Under the pieces are notes generated by a model. The model had not been told where the DNA came from and did not search any database. It worked only from the letters and a program-made list of their open reading frames with translations. A program made the translations under genes and the position numbers. Shown piece by piece: positions 9,482 through 17,246 of a DNA stretch of 64,000 nucleotides (positions are counted from its first letter, which is position 1; every line of letters starts with the position of its first letter). The DNA is from XN24 sp047921455. Lineage in GTDB: Bacteria; Pseudomonadota; Gammaproteobacteria; Steroidobacterales; XN24. The stretch lies in the NCBI GenBank assembly GCA_047921455.1, contig JBLRWC010000011.1, forward strand, positions 11,322 through 75,321, in the 5' to 3' direction.

Positions 9482-10896
9482 CTTGGTGTTCCCCCGGGTG
9501 TCGGGCCGATGAAGCGCGTATCGCGCTCGATCGTGGTGGGTGCCGCGCCGCGGGCCTCGACTACCAGCGTGACTTCGGCGCCGCCTGGCGGGATCGCCTC
9601 GGCGGGGGCGTTCAAGCGTAGCGGTATGCGCCGTACTTCGCCCGGTCCGGAGACCAGCGGCATGGCGACGTCGACGCTCAGCTCGAGACCTTCGATGCCA
9701 TGCGCGGCAATGTCGTAGCGTCGTTCGACCTCGGTCTTGTTGACGAAGGTGACAGTGTAGACGTTTTCGATCATGCCGCCAGGCAGTTCACGGTACAGCG
9801 TGTTCCGGTCGCGGATAATGTCCACGATCAGCGTGCTGCGATTGGCGACGGCGGTGCCGAAACCGATCAGCAGCGTGAGCAAAAGAGCGCCGTAGACCAT
9901 CACCCGCGGCCGCAGCACCCGCACCGGTTGCTGCTCTTCCATCGCATGATGCGTGGAATAGCGGATCAGGCCGCGCGGGTATTCCATTTTGTCCATGACT
10001 TCGTTGCATACGTCCACGCAGGCCGCGCAGGCGATGCACTCGATCTGCAGGCCGTCGCGAATGTCGATGCCCGTGGGGCAGACCTGGACGCACATGTTGC
10101 AGTCGATGCAGTCGCCGAGGCCGGCTGCCCGGTGGTCGATGGAGCGCTTGCGCCCGCCACGCGGTTCGCCGCGGCGCTCGTCATAGGAAATAATCATGGT
10201 GTCCTTGTCGAACATCGCACTCTGGAAGCGCGCGTACGGACACATGTACTTGCAGACCTGCTCCCGCAGCAGCCCGGCGTTGCCGTAGGTGGCGAAACCG
10301 TAGAACAGCACCCAGAAGGTTTCCCACGGCCCGGCGGAGAAGGTGAGCAGCTTCTGCCCCAATTCGGTGACCGGCGTGAAGTAGGCGACGAAGGTGAAGC
10401 CGGTCCACAGCGCAAACCCGATCCAGAGAAACTGCTTCGCGCTTTTGCGGAGCACCTTCTCCCGGGTCCACGGGCCGCGATCCAGCTTGCGCCGCTGGTT
10501 GTGCTTGCCCTCCGTGACGCGCTCCATCCAGAGAAAGGCCTCGGTCCAGACCGTCTGCGGACAGGCATAGCCGCACCACAGCCGGCCGGCAATGGCCGTC
10601 ACGAAAAACAGCGTCAGCGCGGCGATGATCAACAACCACGCCATGAAAAAGAAATCCTGGGGCCAGAAAGTCAGGCCGAAGATGTAGAACTTGCGCGCCG
10701 GCAGGTCGAACAGCACGGCCTGGCGGTCATTCCAGGTGAGCCATGGCAAGACGTAGTAGATGCCCAGCAGAGCCCATACGGCCAGGTTGCGCAGAGAAGC
10801 GTAGCGACCCTTGACCTCCCGTGGATAGACCTTTTGGTGTGCGGCATAGAGGGAGGTCGGGGCGCCGCCGTCGACGCCCTGGGGGCCGGTGCTCAT
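9478..10896 (-). CDS. ccoG: cbb3 accessory protein CcoG (FixG/RdxA), cupric reductase candidate
   Basis: A 472-residue inner-membrane iron-sulfur protein. Visible are the CGYACPQTVWTEAF motif in the membrane part, two 4Fe-4S clusters in ferredoxin form (CIDCNMCVQVCP and CIACAACVDVCN), and a C-terminal Ig-like FixG domain. CcoG family members have been shown to reduce Cu2+ to Cu+ before CcoI handles it. The start overlaps the stop of the upstream small membrane gene, so these are translated together. Confidence 0.95.
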   Translation of the reverse strand: MSTGPQGVDGGAPTSLYAAHQKVYPREVKGRYASLRNLAVWALLGIYYVLPWLTWNDRQAVLFDLPARKFYIFGLTFWPQDFFFMAWLLIIAALTLFFVTAIAGRLWCGYACPQTVWTEAFLWMERVTEGKHNQRRKLDRGPWTREKVLRKSAKQFLWIGFALWTGFTFVAYFTPVTELGQKLLTFSAGPWETFWVLFYGFATYGNAGLLREQVCKYMCPYARFQSAMFDKDTMIISYDERRGEPRGGRKRSIDHRAAGLGDCIDCNMCVQVCPTGIDIRDGLQIECIACAACVDVCNEVMDKMEYPRGLIRYSTHHAMEEQQPVRVLRPRVMVYGALLLTLLIGFGTAVANRSTLIVDIIRDRNTLYRELPGGMIENVYTVTFVNKTEVERRYDIAAHGIEGLELSVDVAMPLVSGPGEVRRIPLRLNAPAEAIPPGGAEVTLVVEARGAAPTTIERDTRFIGPTPGGTPR

Positions 10897-11300
10897 GGTT
10901 GGGCCTCGCGTCCTTCGCCCGAGTCAAGGCGCTGGCGCCGCCGCAGCGGGTCGCCGCGCCGGCGGCCGGTTCCCCGGTCGCCGGGCGACCGGGGTATTCT
11001 TGCCCGCGGGGGTTGCGGTTCAGTTCGTACCAGCCAGATTGCAAACAGGGCGGTGGCGGCGGTCAGCAGCCAGAACCCGAAAAAACCGATCGCGTAACCC
11101 GCTTCACGACTGATCTCCCAGCCCGGCGTGGTCGTTCCGGAAAGCACGCCCGGATCGACCATGGCGAAGAACACGGCAGACGCGGCGCAGGCCATAAGAA
11201 ATGAACACCAGGCGATATAGGCGAGATCCCGTTGGTGGCGTCGCCATGGCCGCGGTTGCGCATCGTCGCCCGGTAGGTGCCCGCGGGGTCTGCGTGCCAT
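10893..11300 (-). CDS. Unknown two-helix membrane protein inside the cco cluster
   Basis: A 135-residue protein I do not recognise. Two hydrophobic segments (about residues 26-46, AYIAWCSFLMACAASAVFF, and 69-90, YAIGFFGFWLLTAATALFAI) flank a short periplasmic or cytoplasmic loop. Both tails are arginine- and proline-rich. It sits between ccoP (10-base gap) and ccoG (4-base overlap), so it belongs to the cbb3 operon. The canonical ccoNOQP-ccoGHIS layout has no gene here. A role in oxidase assembly or stability is inferred only from position. Confidence 0.75.
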   Translation of the reverse strand: MARRPRGHLPGDDAQPRPWRRHQRDLAYIAWCSFLMACAASAVFFAMVDPGVLSGTTTPGWEISREAGYAIGFFGFWLLTAATALFAIWLVRTEPQPPRARIPRSPGDRGTGRRRGDPLRRRQRLDSGEGREAQP

Positions 11301-11310
11301 GGCGTTCCTC

Positions 11311-12207
11311 TTACTGGCCGGCCTGGCCGGACAGCCGCATGACGTAGGCGGCCATCAGTCTCGATTGTTGTTCGCCGAGCAACGGCAGCTGGGCTGGCAT
11401 GTTGTTTTGGCGGCCATTGCGGATTGTCCGTGCGATGCTGCTCCGCTCCGAGCTGTAGAGCCAGTTGTTATCCGTCAGGTCGGGCGCGCCCAGCGCGGTC
11501 ATGCCGGTGCCGTCCGGGCCGTGGCAGGCGCCGCAGACCGCCCACATGGGCGCGGCCGCTTGTGCCATCTCTGCATCGTGGGCCAGCCCTGCAAGGCTGC
11601 GGACATATTCGACCATTTGCGCGACCTCGCGGTCACCGCCGAGGGCGTCCCCCATCGGCGGCATCATGCCGCTGCGACCATTCTGGATACTGGCCAGTAT
11701 GGCGTCCTCGTCCCCGCCCCACAGCCAGGCGCCGTCGGCCAGGTTCGGGAAACTGTAGGCACCGCGGCCGTCGGAGCCGTGGCACTGGGCGCAACGATTG
11801 CCGAAGATATTGCCCGCGGCTGCCATGGCGTCACCGTCACGCGCGAGTTCGCTGAGGGTCATGTCGTCGAAGCGGGCGAAGAACTGTTGCTGGCGTTCCT
11901 CGACCTGCGCCACCTCTTCCTCGTATTGACCGGTCTGGCTCCAGCCAAGCAAGCCCTGGAAGTTCCCGAGTCCCGGGTAGAGCAGCAGGTAAATGACCGA
12001 GAAAATCACCGTCAGGTAAAACAACCAGAGCCACCAGCGCGGCAGCGGATTATTGTATTCCTGCAGGTCGCCGTCCCAGACGTGCCCGGTGGTGTCCGAG
12101 GCCTTTTCATCCGGACTCGTTCTCGAAGTAATCCACAGCAGCCATACCGCACCAATCATGTTGGCCACGGTCAGCACGATGATCCATCCGCTCCAGAAAC
12201 TGCTCAT
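11311..12207 (-). CDS. ccoP: cbb3 oxidase diheme subunit III
   Basis: A 298-residue membrane-anchored diheme cytochrome c. It has two N-terminal hydrophobic helices and then two heme c sites, CAQCH and CGACH, in tandem cytochrome domains. CcoP passes electrons from soluble cytochromes to CcoO and CcoN. The ATG overlaps the ccoQ stop by ATGA. Confidence 0.96.
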   Translation of the reverse strand: MSSFWSGWIIVLTVANMIGAVWLLWITSRTSPDEKASDTTGHVWDGDLQEYNNPLPRWWLWLFYLTVIFSVIYLLLYPGLGNFQGLLGWSQTGQYEEEVAQVEERQQQFFARFDDMTLSELARDGDAMAAAGNIFGNRCAQCHGSDGRGAYSFPNLADGAWLWGGDEDAILASIQNGRSGMMPPMGDALGGDREVAQMVEYVRSLAGLAHDAEMAQAAAPMWAVCGACHGPDGTGMTALGAPDLTDNNWLYSSERSSIARTIRNGRQNNMPAQLPLLGEQQSRLMAAYVMRLSGQAGQ

Positions 12208-12383
12208 CGCGATTCCCCATTCTCACGCGTGCTCTTGGGCCGCTGTGAATCCTCCTCGAGAGGGAGATTGGCGGCCTCGTTGAAATCCTTGCGCCGGCGG
12301 CCGCTCCAGGCCCAGAAAACGATGCCGATAAAGGCTGCCATCAGGAGCAGGGTCCAGACCAGGTGCCAGGTGCCATCCTTCAT
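12204..12383 (-). CDS. ccoQ: cbb3 oxidase small subunit CcoQ
   Basis: A 59-residue protein read directly from the minus strand between ccoO and ccoP. It has one membrane helix (WTLLLMAAFIGIVFWAW) followed by a basic cluster (SGRRRKDF) and a polar tail, the usual CcoQ layout; CcoQ stabilises the oxidase and the CcoP interaction. The ATG lies 2 bases after the ccoO stop region, and its TGA overlaps the ccoP ATG. Confidence 0.9.
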   Translation of the reverse strand: MKDGTWHLVWTLLLMAAFIGIVFWAWSGRRRKDFNEAANLPLEEDSQRPKSTRENGESR

Positions 12384-12385
12384 CG

Positions 12386-12994
12386 CTAGCGTCCCCGTCC
12401 CAGGTTGGTTCCGAGGCCCTGCAGGTAGGCGATCATGGCATCCATCTCGGTCATGCCAGCGACCGCTTCGCTCGCGCCGGCAATGTCTTCATCGGTGTAG
12501 GGATGACCGAGCCGGCGCAGCGCCAGCATGCGGCGCTCGATGCTGCGCGGATTGAGCTTGCGATGCTCGAGCCACGGGTAGGCCGGCATGTTGGATTCCG
12601 GCACCAGCAGGCGCGGATCGATGAGGTGCAGGCGGTGCCATTCGTCGCTGTACAGGCCGCCGACCCTGGCAAGGTCGGGTCCGGTGCGCTTCGAGCCGAA
12701 CTGGAACGGTCGGTCATAGACCGACTCACCCGCCAGCGAGTAGTGCCCGTAACGCTCGGTTTCCGCCCGAAACGGCCGGATCATCTGGGAGTGGCAGCCG
12801 TAGCAACCCTCGCGGACGTAGATGTCGCGGCCGGCCAGTTCGAGCGCGGAATGGGGCTCAACTCCCGGCGCCGGGTCCCTCACCTGCGAGTCGAAAATCA
12901 GCGGGACGATTTCGACGAGCCCGCCGACGCTGATCACCAGGATGACCAGCACCGCCATGAGGCCGACCTTTCTTTCGATAAATTCGTGCTTCAT
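12386..12994 (-). CDS. ccoO: cbb3 oxidase monoheme subunit II
   Basis: A 202-residue monoheme cytochrome c with an N-terminal membrane anchor (MAVLVILVISVGGLVEIVP) and heme site CYGCHSQ. The conserved RTGPDLARVGG and Met-containing PESNMPAYPWL segments supply the axial methionine environment. CcoO receives electrons from CcoP and passes them to CcoN. It follows ccoN by 12 bases on the same strand. Confidence 0.96.
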   Translation of the reverse strand: MKHEFIERKVGLMAVLVILVISVGGLVEIVPLIFDSQVRDPAPGVEPHSALELAGRDIYVREGCYGCHSQMIRPFRAETERYGHYSLAGESVYDRPFQFGSKRTGPDLARVGGLYSDEWHRLHLIDPRLLVPESNMPAYPWLEHRKLNPRSIERRMLALRRLGHPYTDEDIAGASEAVAGMTEMDAMIAYLQGLGTNLGRGR

Positions 12995-13006
12995 GCCAGC
13001 TTCTCC

Positions 13007-14425
13007 CTAGTGCGCCGGGGCCATGACGGGGACCTCCGCGGGCTTGGTGCCGCGAATGGTGCGCCAGGTGTTCCAGCACATGATCAGCATGCCGCTGAGG
13101 AACAGCACGCCGCCCAGCAACCGCACCGCATAGTACGGGTAGGAGCGCGCAATGCTCTCGATGAAGGTATATGTGAGCGTGCCGTCCTCGTTCACCGCGC
13201 GCCACATCAGGCCCTGCATCACGCCGGCGATCCACATCGACACGATGTAAAGCACCACGCCGAGGGTAGAAATCCAGAAATGCACATCGATTGCCTTGAT
13301 GCTGTGCATCTGTTCCTTGCCGAACAGGCGCGGTATCAGCATGTAGACGCAGCCGATGGAGATCATCGCCACCCAGCCGAGCGCGCCCGCGTGCACATGA
13401 CCGATGGTCCAGTCGGTGTAGTGCGACAGCGCGTTCACCGTCTTGATGGACATCATCGGGCCCTCGAAGGTGGACATGCCGTAGAACGACAGGGACACGA
13501 TGAGGAACTTCAGGATCGGGTCGGTGCGCAGCTTATGCCAGGCGCCGGAGAGGGTCATGATGCCGTTGATCATGCCGCCCCAGGAGGGCGCCAGCAGCAT
13601 CAGCGAGAACACCATGCCGAGAGTCTGGGCCCAGTCGGGCAGGGTCGTGTAGTGCAGGTGATGCGGGCCGGCCCACATGTACAACGAGATCAGCGCCCAG
13701 AAGTGGACCACGGACAGCCGGTAAGAGAAGATCGGTCGTCCCGCCTGCTTCGGCACGAAGTAGTACATCATGCCCAGGAAACCCGCGGTGAGGAAAAAGC
13801 CGACCGCGTTGTGTCCGTACCACCATTGCACCATTGCATCGACCACGCCGGAGTACACCGGGTAGGAGTGTGCGATGCTGGTCGGCAGCGCCAGGCTGTT
13901 CACGATGTGCAACACGGCGACCGTGAGAATGAAGGCGCCGAAGAACCAGTTGGCGACGTAAACGTGCTTCACTTTTCGGATTGCCATGGTGCCAAAAAAC
14001 ACCACGGCGTAAGACACCCAGACCGCCGCGATGAGAATGTCGATCGGCCAGATCAGCTCGGCATATTCCTTGCCCTGGGTCAGGCCGAGCGGCAGGGTGA
14101 TGGCCGCCAGCACGATGACTACTTGCCAGCCCCAGAAGGTAAAGGCCGCTAGCCCGCCCCCGAAAAGGCGGACATGGCAAGTGCGTTGCACTACATAGTA
14201 GGAGCACGCGAACAGCGCGCTGCCGCCGAAGGCAAAAATCACCGCGTTGGTATGCAGTGGCCGCAGTCGTCCGTAGCTGAGCCATGGTATGTCGAGCGTG
14301 AGCCCGGGCCACATCAACTGGGCGGCGATGATGACTCCCACCAACATTCCGACCACGCCCCATACGATGGTCATTATCGTGAATTGGCGGACGACCTTGT
14401 CGTTATATGCGCTTGCTGTCGTCAT
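13007..14425 (-). CDS. ccoN: cbb3 oxidase catalytic subunit I
   Basis: A 472-residue heme-copper oxidase subunit with twelve predicted membrane helices and the conserved histidines for low-spin heme b and heme b3-CuB (for example VQWWYGHNAVGFF and the HHLHYTTLPDW loop). It reduces O2 with high affinity at low oxygen. The start at 14425 is chosen because AGGGG lies 5 bases upstream and the protein then begins like other CcoN; a longer reading to 14482 adds 19 residues without a ribosome site. It is the first gene of the cco operon. I found no clear FNR box in its own upstream region. Confidence 0.96.
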   Translation of the reverse strand: MTTASAYNDKVVRQFTIMTIVWGVVGMLVGVIIAAQLMWPGLTLDIPWLSYGRLRPLHTNAVIFAFGGSALFACSYYVVQRTCHVRLFGGGLAAFTFWGWQVVIVLAAITLPLGLTQGKEYAELIWPIDILIAAVWVSYAVVFFGTMAIRKVKHVYVANWFFGAFILTVAVLHIVNSLALPTSIAHSYPVYSGVVDAMVQWWYGHNAVGFFLTAGFLGMMYYFVPKQAGRPIFSYRLSVVHFWALISLYMWAGPHHLHYTTLPDWAQTLGMVFSLMLLAPSWGGMINGIMTLSGAWHKLRTDPILKFLIVSLSFYGMSTFEGPMMSIKTVNALSHYTDWTIGHVHAGALGWVAMISIGCVYMLIPRLFGKEQMHSIKAIDVHFWISTLGVVLYIVSMWIAGVMQGLMWRAVNEDGTLTYTFIESIARSYPYYAVRLLGGVLFLSGMLIMCWNTWRTIRGTKPAEVPVMAPAH

Positions 14426-14501
14426 GTTCCCCTGCTCGCTGTCAAAGGATAATAAGGGCGGTGGCGATCCTCGCCCGACCAAAAACCCGCATAGTTTGCC
14501 C

Positions 14502-14540
14502 TAACGCGAAGAGCCGCGCACGGCGCGGCTCTTCACGTTA
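14502..14540. terminator. Long GC hairpin downstream of ompW
   Basis: An outer TAACG/CGTTA and an inner 12-bp perfect stem (GAAGAGCCGCGC paired with its complement around ACG) form a 17-bp stem with one mismatch. It lies between the ompW stop and the ccoN start. It could end ompW transcription, although no clean T-run follows. Confidence 0.6.
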
Positions 14541-14542
14541 TG

Positions 14543-14566
14543 CCCGGGGCGTAGCGACGCCCCGGG
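14543..14566. terminator. Second GC hairpin, tandem to the first
   Basis: A 10-bp perfect stem (CCCGGGGCGT and its complement) around an AGCG loop, 2 bases from the neighbouring hairpin. On the ompW transcript it is met first. Two stacked strong stems suggest efficient insulation of ccoN from ompW. Confidence 0.6.
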
Positions 14567-14608
14567 ACTTGATGGTTTGAGCGGCCTGCTGCCGCCCCTG
14601 CCCACGCG

Positions 14609-15286
14609 TCAGAAACGATACCCCACATGGATGCCGTACACCAACGGATCCACGTCGACTTTGGCCTTGGTGAAATTGTCCCCGTTGACGGTCAGCGTGG
14701 CGTCGGTGCTGATGTCGATATAGCGGACATCCACGTTCAGGAACCAGCGGTCGTCGATAATAAAATCAAAGCCGACCTGGGCAGCCAGGCCAAAGGAGGT
14801 GCTGTCCACCTTGATGCCCGTGGTCACGCCGAGCAGGTCGTCTGCGGCGCGCAGGCCGCCTTTCTTGCTCTCGTCCATGAACCAGGTCAGGTTCACGCCC
14901 GCGCCCACGTAGGGCTGGAAGGCTGCATTTGGCGCGAAATGGTACTGCAGGCTGAGGGTCGGCGGCAGGTGCGTCACAGTGGCGGCCGTGCCGGGCAGGC
15001 CTTCGACCTTGATGTCGTGCTTGAACGGCAACGCCGCGAGCAGCTCGACGCCGATGTTCGCCGTGTACATGTAGGTGATATTGAAGGTCAGGCCGATCTG
15101 GTCGTCGACATCCACGCCGAGGGTTCCCAAGTCCACCGCGCTCATGTCCAGCGAGCCGTTGTTGCTCTTCGGATCCACGTTGCTTGCGCCGATGCGGAAC
15201 AGCCAGTCGCCGGCTTCATGTGCGTAAGCGGGAGCGGCAAGACCCAGGGCCGCCGCCAGTGCAAGTGCTGAGGCAAAAGTACGCAT
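14609..15286 (-). CDS. ompW: OmpW family outer-membrane porin
   Basis: A 225-residue protein with a signal peptide (cleavage after APAYA) and an eight-stranded beta-barrel of the OmpW family. Evidence includes the N-terminal AGDWLFRIGASNVDP motif, the QYHF and FQPYVGAGVN strands, and the C-terminal YRF that serves as the outer-membrane insertion signal. OmpW proteins are small hydrophobic-solute channels, and in E. coli ompW is activated by FNR under low oxygen. Here an FNR box and a matching -10 lie just upstream, so the same control is likely. Confidence 0.92.
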   Translation of the reverse strand: MRTFASALALAAALGLAAPAYAHEAGDWLFRIGASNVDPKSNNGSLDMSAVDLGTLGVDVDDQIGLTFNITYMYTANIGVELLAALPFKHDIKVEGLPGTAATVTHLPPTLSLQYHFAPNAAFQPYVGAGVNLTWFMDESKKGGLRAADDLLGVTTGIKVDSTSFGLAAQVGFDFIIDDRWFLNVDVRYIDISTDATLTVNGDNFTKAKVDVDPLVYGIHVGYRF

Positions 15287-15324
15287 GATCGAACTCCCAT
15301 GCTTTGTCGTTGAATTTGCATGAA

Positions 15325-15365
15325 ATATTAGCCAAGCTCGGCGATTAGCGATTGATCTGGATCAA
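15325..15365 (-). promoter_or_regulatory. Class II FNR-dependent promoter of ompW
   Basis: TTGATCTGGATCAA at 15352-15365 is a perfect FNR/ANR box. On the minus strand a TAATAT -10 element occupies 15330-15325, which puts the start site near 15318 and the box centre at about -41, the spacing of class II FNR activation. The same box lies about 100 bases upstream of fnr on the other strand. Confidence 0.8.
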
Positions 15366-15465
15366 TTTGGGCCTGTGGACTTCCGAAGCATAAATAAGTG
15401 CTTTCACTAGGCTTTTCGATGCAAGTCTTTGTTTACAATGTGTTGAGTAAGAAAAAGGTCTCAAG

Positions 15466-16236
15466 GTGGCGCCTGACAGAAATTCCAACGTGGTGAGCAT
15501 TGCGCACCTGCGGCAGAGTTGCCGGAGTTGTTCGCTGCGTGATCTGTGTTTGCCGCTGGGACTGGATCCCGACGATATGCAGAAGCTGGAAAGCATCGTC
15601 CATACCCGCGGGCCGATTCGCGCGGGGGATCACCTGTTTCGCGAAGGGGACGATTTTCACGCGCTCTATGCAGTCAAGAGCGGCGCCCTCAAGACCTACA
15701 CCATCGACAACCAGGGTCGTGAGCACGTGCTGGGTTTCCAGATTGCCGGGGAACTGGTCGGCCTCGATGGGATTCATGCGGGCAGAAATCGCTGCAATGC
15801 CGTGGCGCTGAGCGATACGTCCGTTTGCGCCCTGCCGTTCGCCCGGCTCGAGCAGGTCATCCACGAAATCCCCGGCTTGCAATCGCAGGTGTTACGCATC
15901 ATGAGCCGCGAGTTCGCGGCAAGTTCGCAATTGGCCACCGATCACAGCGCCGAGGAGCGGTTGGCCGGCTTTCTCGTCAGCCTGGTGCGCCGCTACAAGC
16001 GCCGCGGGCTGTCGGCCACCGTGCTGACGTTGCCCATGCCGAGGCGCGATATCGCCAGTTACCTGCGGCTCGCGACCGAGACCGTCAGCCGGTTGCTGGC
16101 CCGGTTCCAGGATGATGGCCTGGTCGCGGTCCGTCGCCGCGAGGTCAGGATCCTGGATTTCACCGCGCTGCATGCACTGGGCGCGTCCTTCGACCTGGAC
16201 GGCAGTGGTGGCGAGCGGCGCGGCGTGCGCAGCTGA
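15466..16236 (+). CDS. fnr: FNR-type oxygen-sensing regulator
   Basis: A 256-residue Crp/Fnr regulator. Cys19, Cys22, Cys28 and Cys121 align one residue short of the four [4Fe-4S] ligands of E. coli FNR (20, 23, 29, 122). The recognition helix carries TETVSRL with Glu205, Ser208 and Arg209, the E-SR signature for TTGAT-N4-ATCAA sites. It should activate genes when oxygen is low, here ompW and possibly the cbb3 cluster. The start is GTG with AAAGG upstream. It is divergent from ompW and followed 10 bases later by a universal stress gene. A Cys110 is extra. Confidence 0.93.
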   Translation: MAPDRNSNVVSIAHLRQSCRSCSLRDLCLPLGLDPDDMQKLESIVHTRGPIRAGDHLFREGDDFHALYAVKSGALKTYTIDNQGREHVLGFQIAGELVGLDGIHAGRNRCNAVALSDTSVCALPFARLEQVIHEIPGLQSQVLRIMSREFAASSQLATDHSAEERLAGFLVSLVRRYKRRGLSATVLTLPMPRRDIASYLRLATETVSRLLARFQDDGLVAVRRREVRILDFTALHALGASFDLDGSGGERRGVRS

Positions 16237-16246
16237 GGTGATCGCG

Positions 16247-17200
16247 ATGAGCCGATCTGCTGTATCCCCGGTACTCGTGGTCATGGACCCGGCAGACGGC
16301 GCGGGTTTTGCCCTGTCCCGCGCCCGCCGCCTTGCCAGGGCACTGGCGGCGCCGCTGGAGTTGTTCGCCTGCGAGTTCGACCAGGCGATGGAGGGCAGTC
16401 ATTTTCGTGTCACGGAACGCGTCGAGGCGGCCCGGCAGGCACGCGTGGAAGCGCGCCGTGAATGGCTGGAAGCCCAGGCGGCACCGTTACGAGCCGAGGG
16501 CCTGGCGGTCCGCAGCAAGGCGGTTTACGCCAATCCGCGGCATGAAGCCGTCGCGCGTCGTGCGTTGGAAACCGGGGCCGCGTTTGTCGTGATGCGCACG
16601 CATTATCACGAATGGCTGGCGCGGGCGACGCTCAGCGCGGCCGACTGGCAATTGATTCGTATCTGTCCTGCGCCGTTGTTGCTCGTCAAGCGCGGGGAGT
16701 GGCCCGATGACTTGAAGCTCCTGGCCGCGGTGGATCCCAGCCATCGCGACGACCGGCACGCACAACTCGACCACGCCATCCTCGATATCGCTGAGCAACT
16801 GGATGCCGCCTTGCAGGCAGAGACCTGGGTAGTGCATTGCATTCTCGCCATGGCCTCGCTGGAATCTACCGCAGCCCTGTCCATGATGCCCGAGGCGCTT
16901 GGCTCCTCTCCGGAGGAATACGCCGGCGACCTGTTGCAACAACTCCGGGCGGCGGTATTGCGCTTGCTGGATAATCGCAACATTCCGGCTGGCCGGGTCC
17001 GCCTGGTCGAAGGGCGCCCGGAAAAAGAGTTGCCCAGGCTGGTGCGGGAAATGGACGCCAGCTTGCTGGTGACGGGCGGGATTTCGCGCAGCCGCCTGGA
17101 GCAGGTCTTTATCGGCGGCACCGCCGAGCGCTTGCTTGATCGCATCGACTGCGACCTGCTGGTCGTAAAGCCGCCGGGCTTCCGCTGCCCCATCGAATAG
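16247..17200 (+). CDS. Tandem universal stress protein (UspE-like)
   Basis: A 317-residue protein made of two Usp domains. The first (about 8-145) ends in ICPAPLLLVKRG and the second (about 155-310) ends in CDLLVVKPPG, the usual strand near the nucleotide pocket. Such double-domain UspE proteins often follow fnr in gammaproteobacteria, and expression under oxygen limitation is likely. ATG at 16247 is preceded by GAGGTG and lies 10 bases after the fnr stop, so the two are probably cotranscribed. Confidence 0.88.
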   Translation: MSRSAVSPVLVVMDPADGAGFALSRARRLARALAAPLELFACEFDQAMEGSHFRVTERVEAARQARVEARREWLEAQAAPLRAEGLAVRSKAVYANPRHEAVARRALETGAAFVVMRTHYHEWLARATLSAADWQLIRICPAPLLLVKRGEWPDDLKLLAAVDPSHRDDRHAQLDHAILDIAEQLDAALQAETWVVHCILAMASLESTAALSMMPEALGSSPEEYAGDLLQQLRAAVLRLLDNRNIPAGRVRLVEGRPEKELPRLVREMDASLLVTGGISRSRLEQVFIGGTAERLLDRIDCDLLVVKPPGFRCPIE

Positions 17201-17246
17201 TTTCTTCCGGCCGCCGCTCACTACCCGACCCAGGGAGCTCTCACCT

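Noticed and set aside
12503..14152. Long plus-strand open frame opposite ccoO and ccoN (also 8228-9718 and 6548-7861 opposite the cco genes)
   Set aside because: These lie antisense to clear genes, have low-complexity His/Arg/Gly-rich products and no family match; they are shadows caused by high GC.
14569..14582. TTGATGGTTTGAGC as an FNR box for ccoN
   Set aside because: Only the left half-site matches; the right half is TGAGC rather than ATCAA, and it lies beyond the two hairpins.
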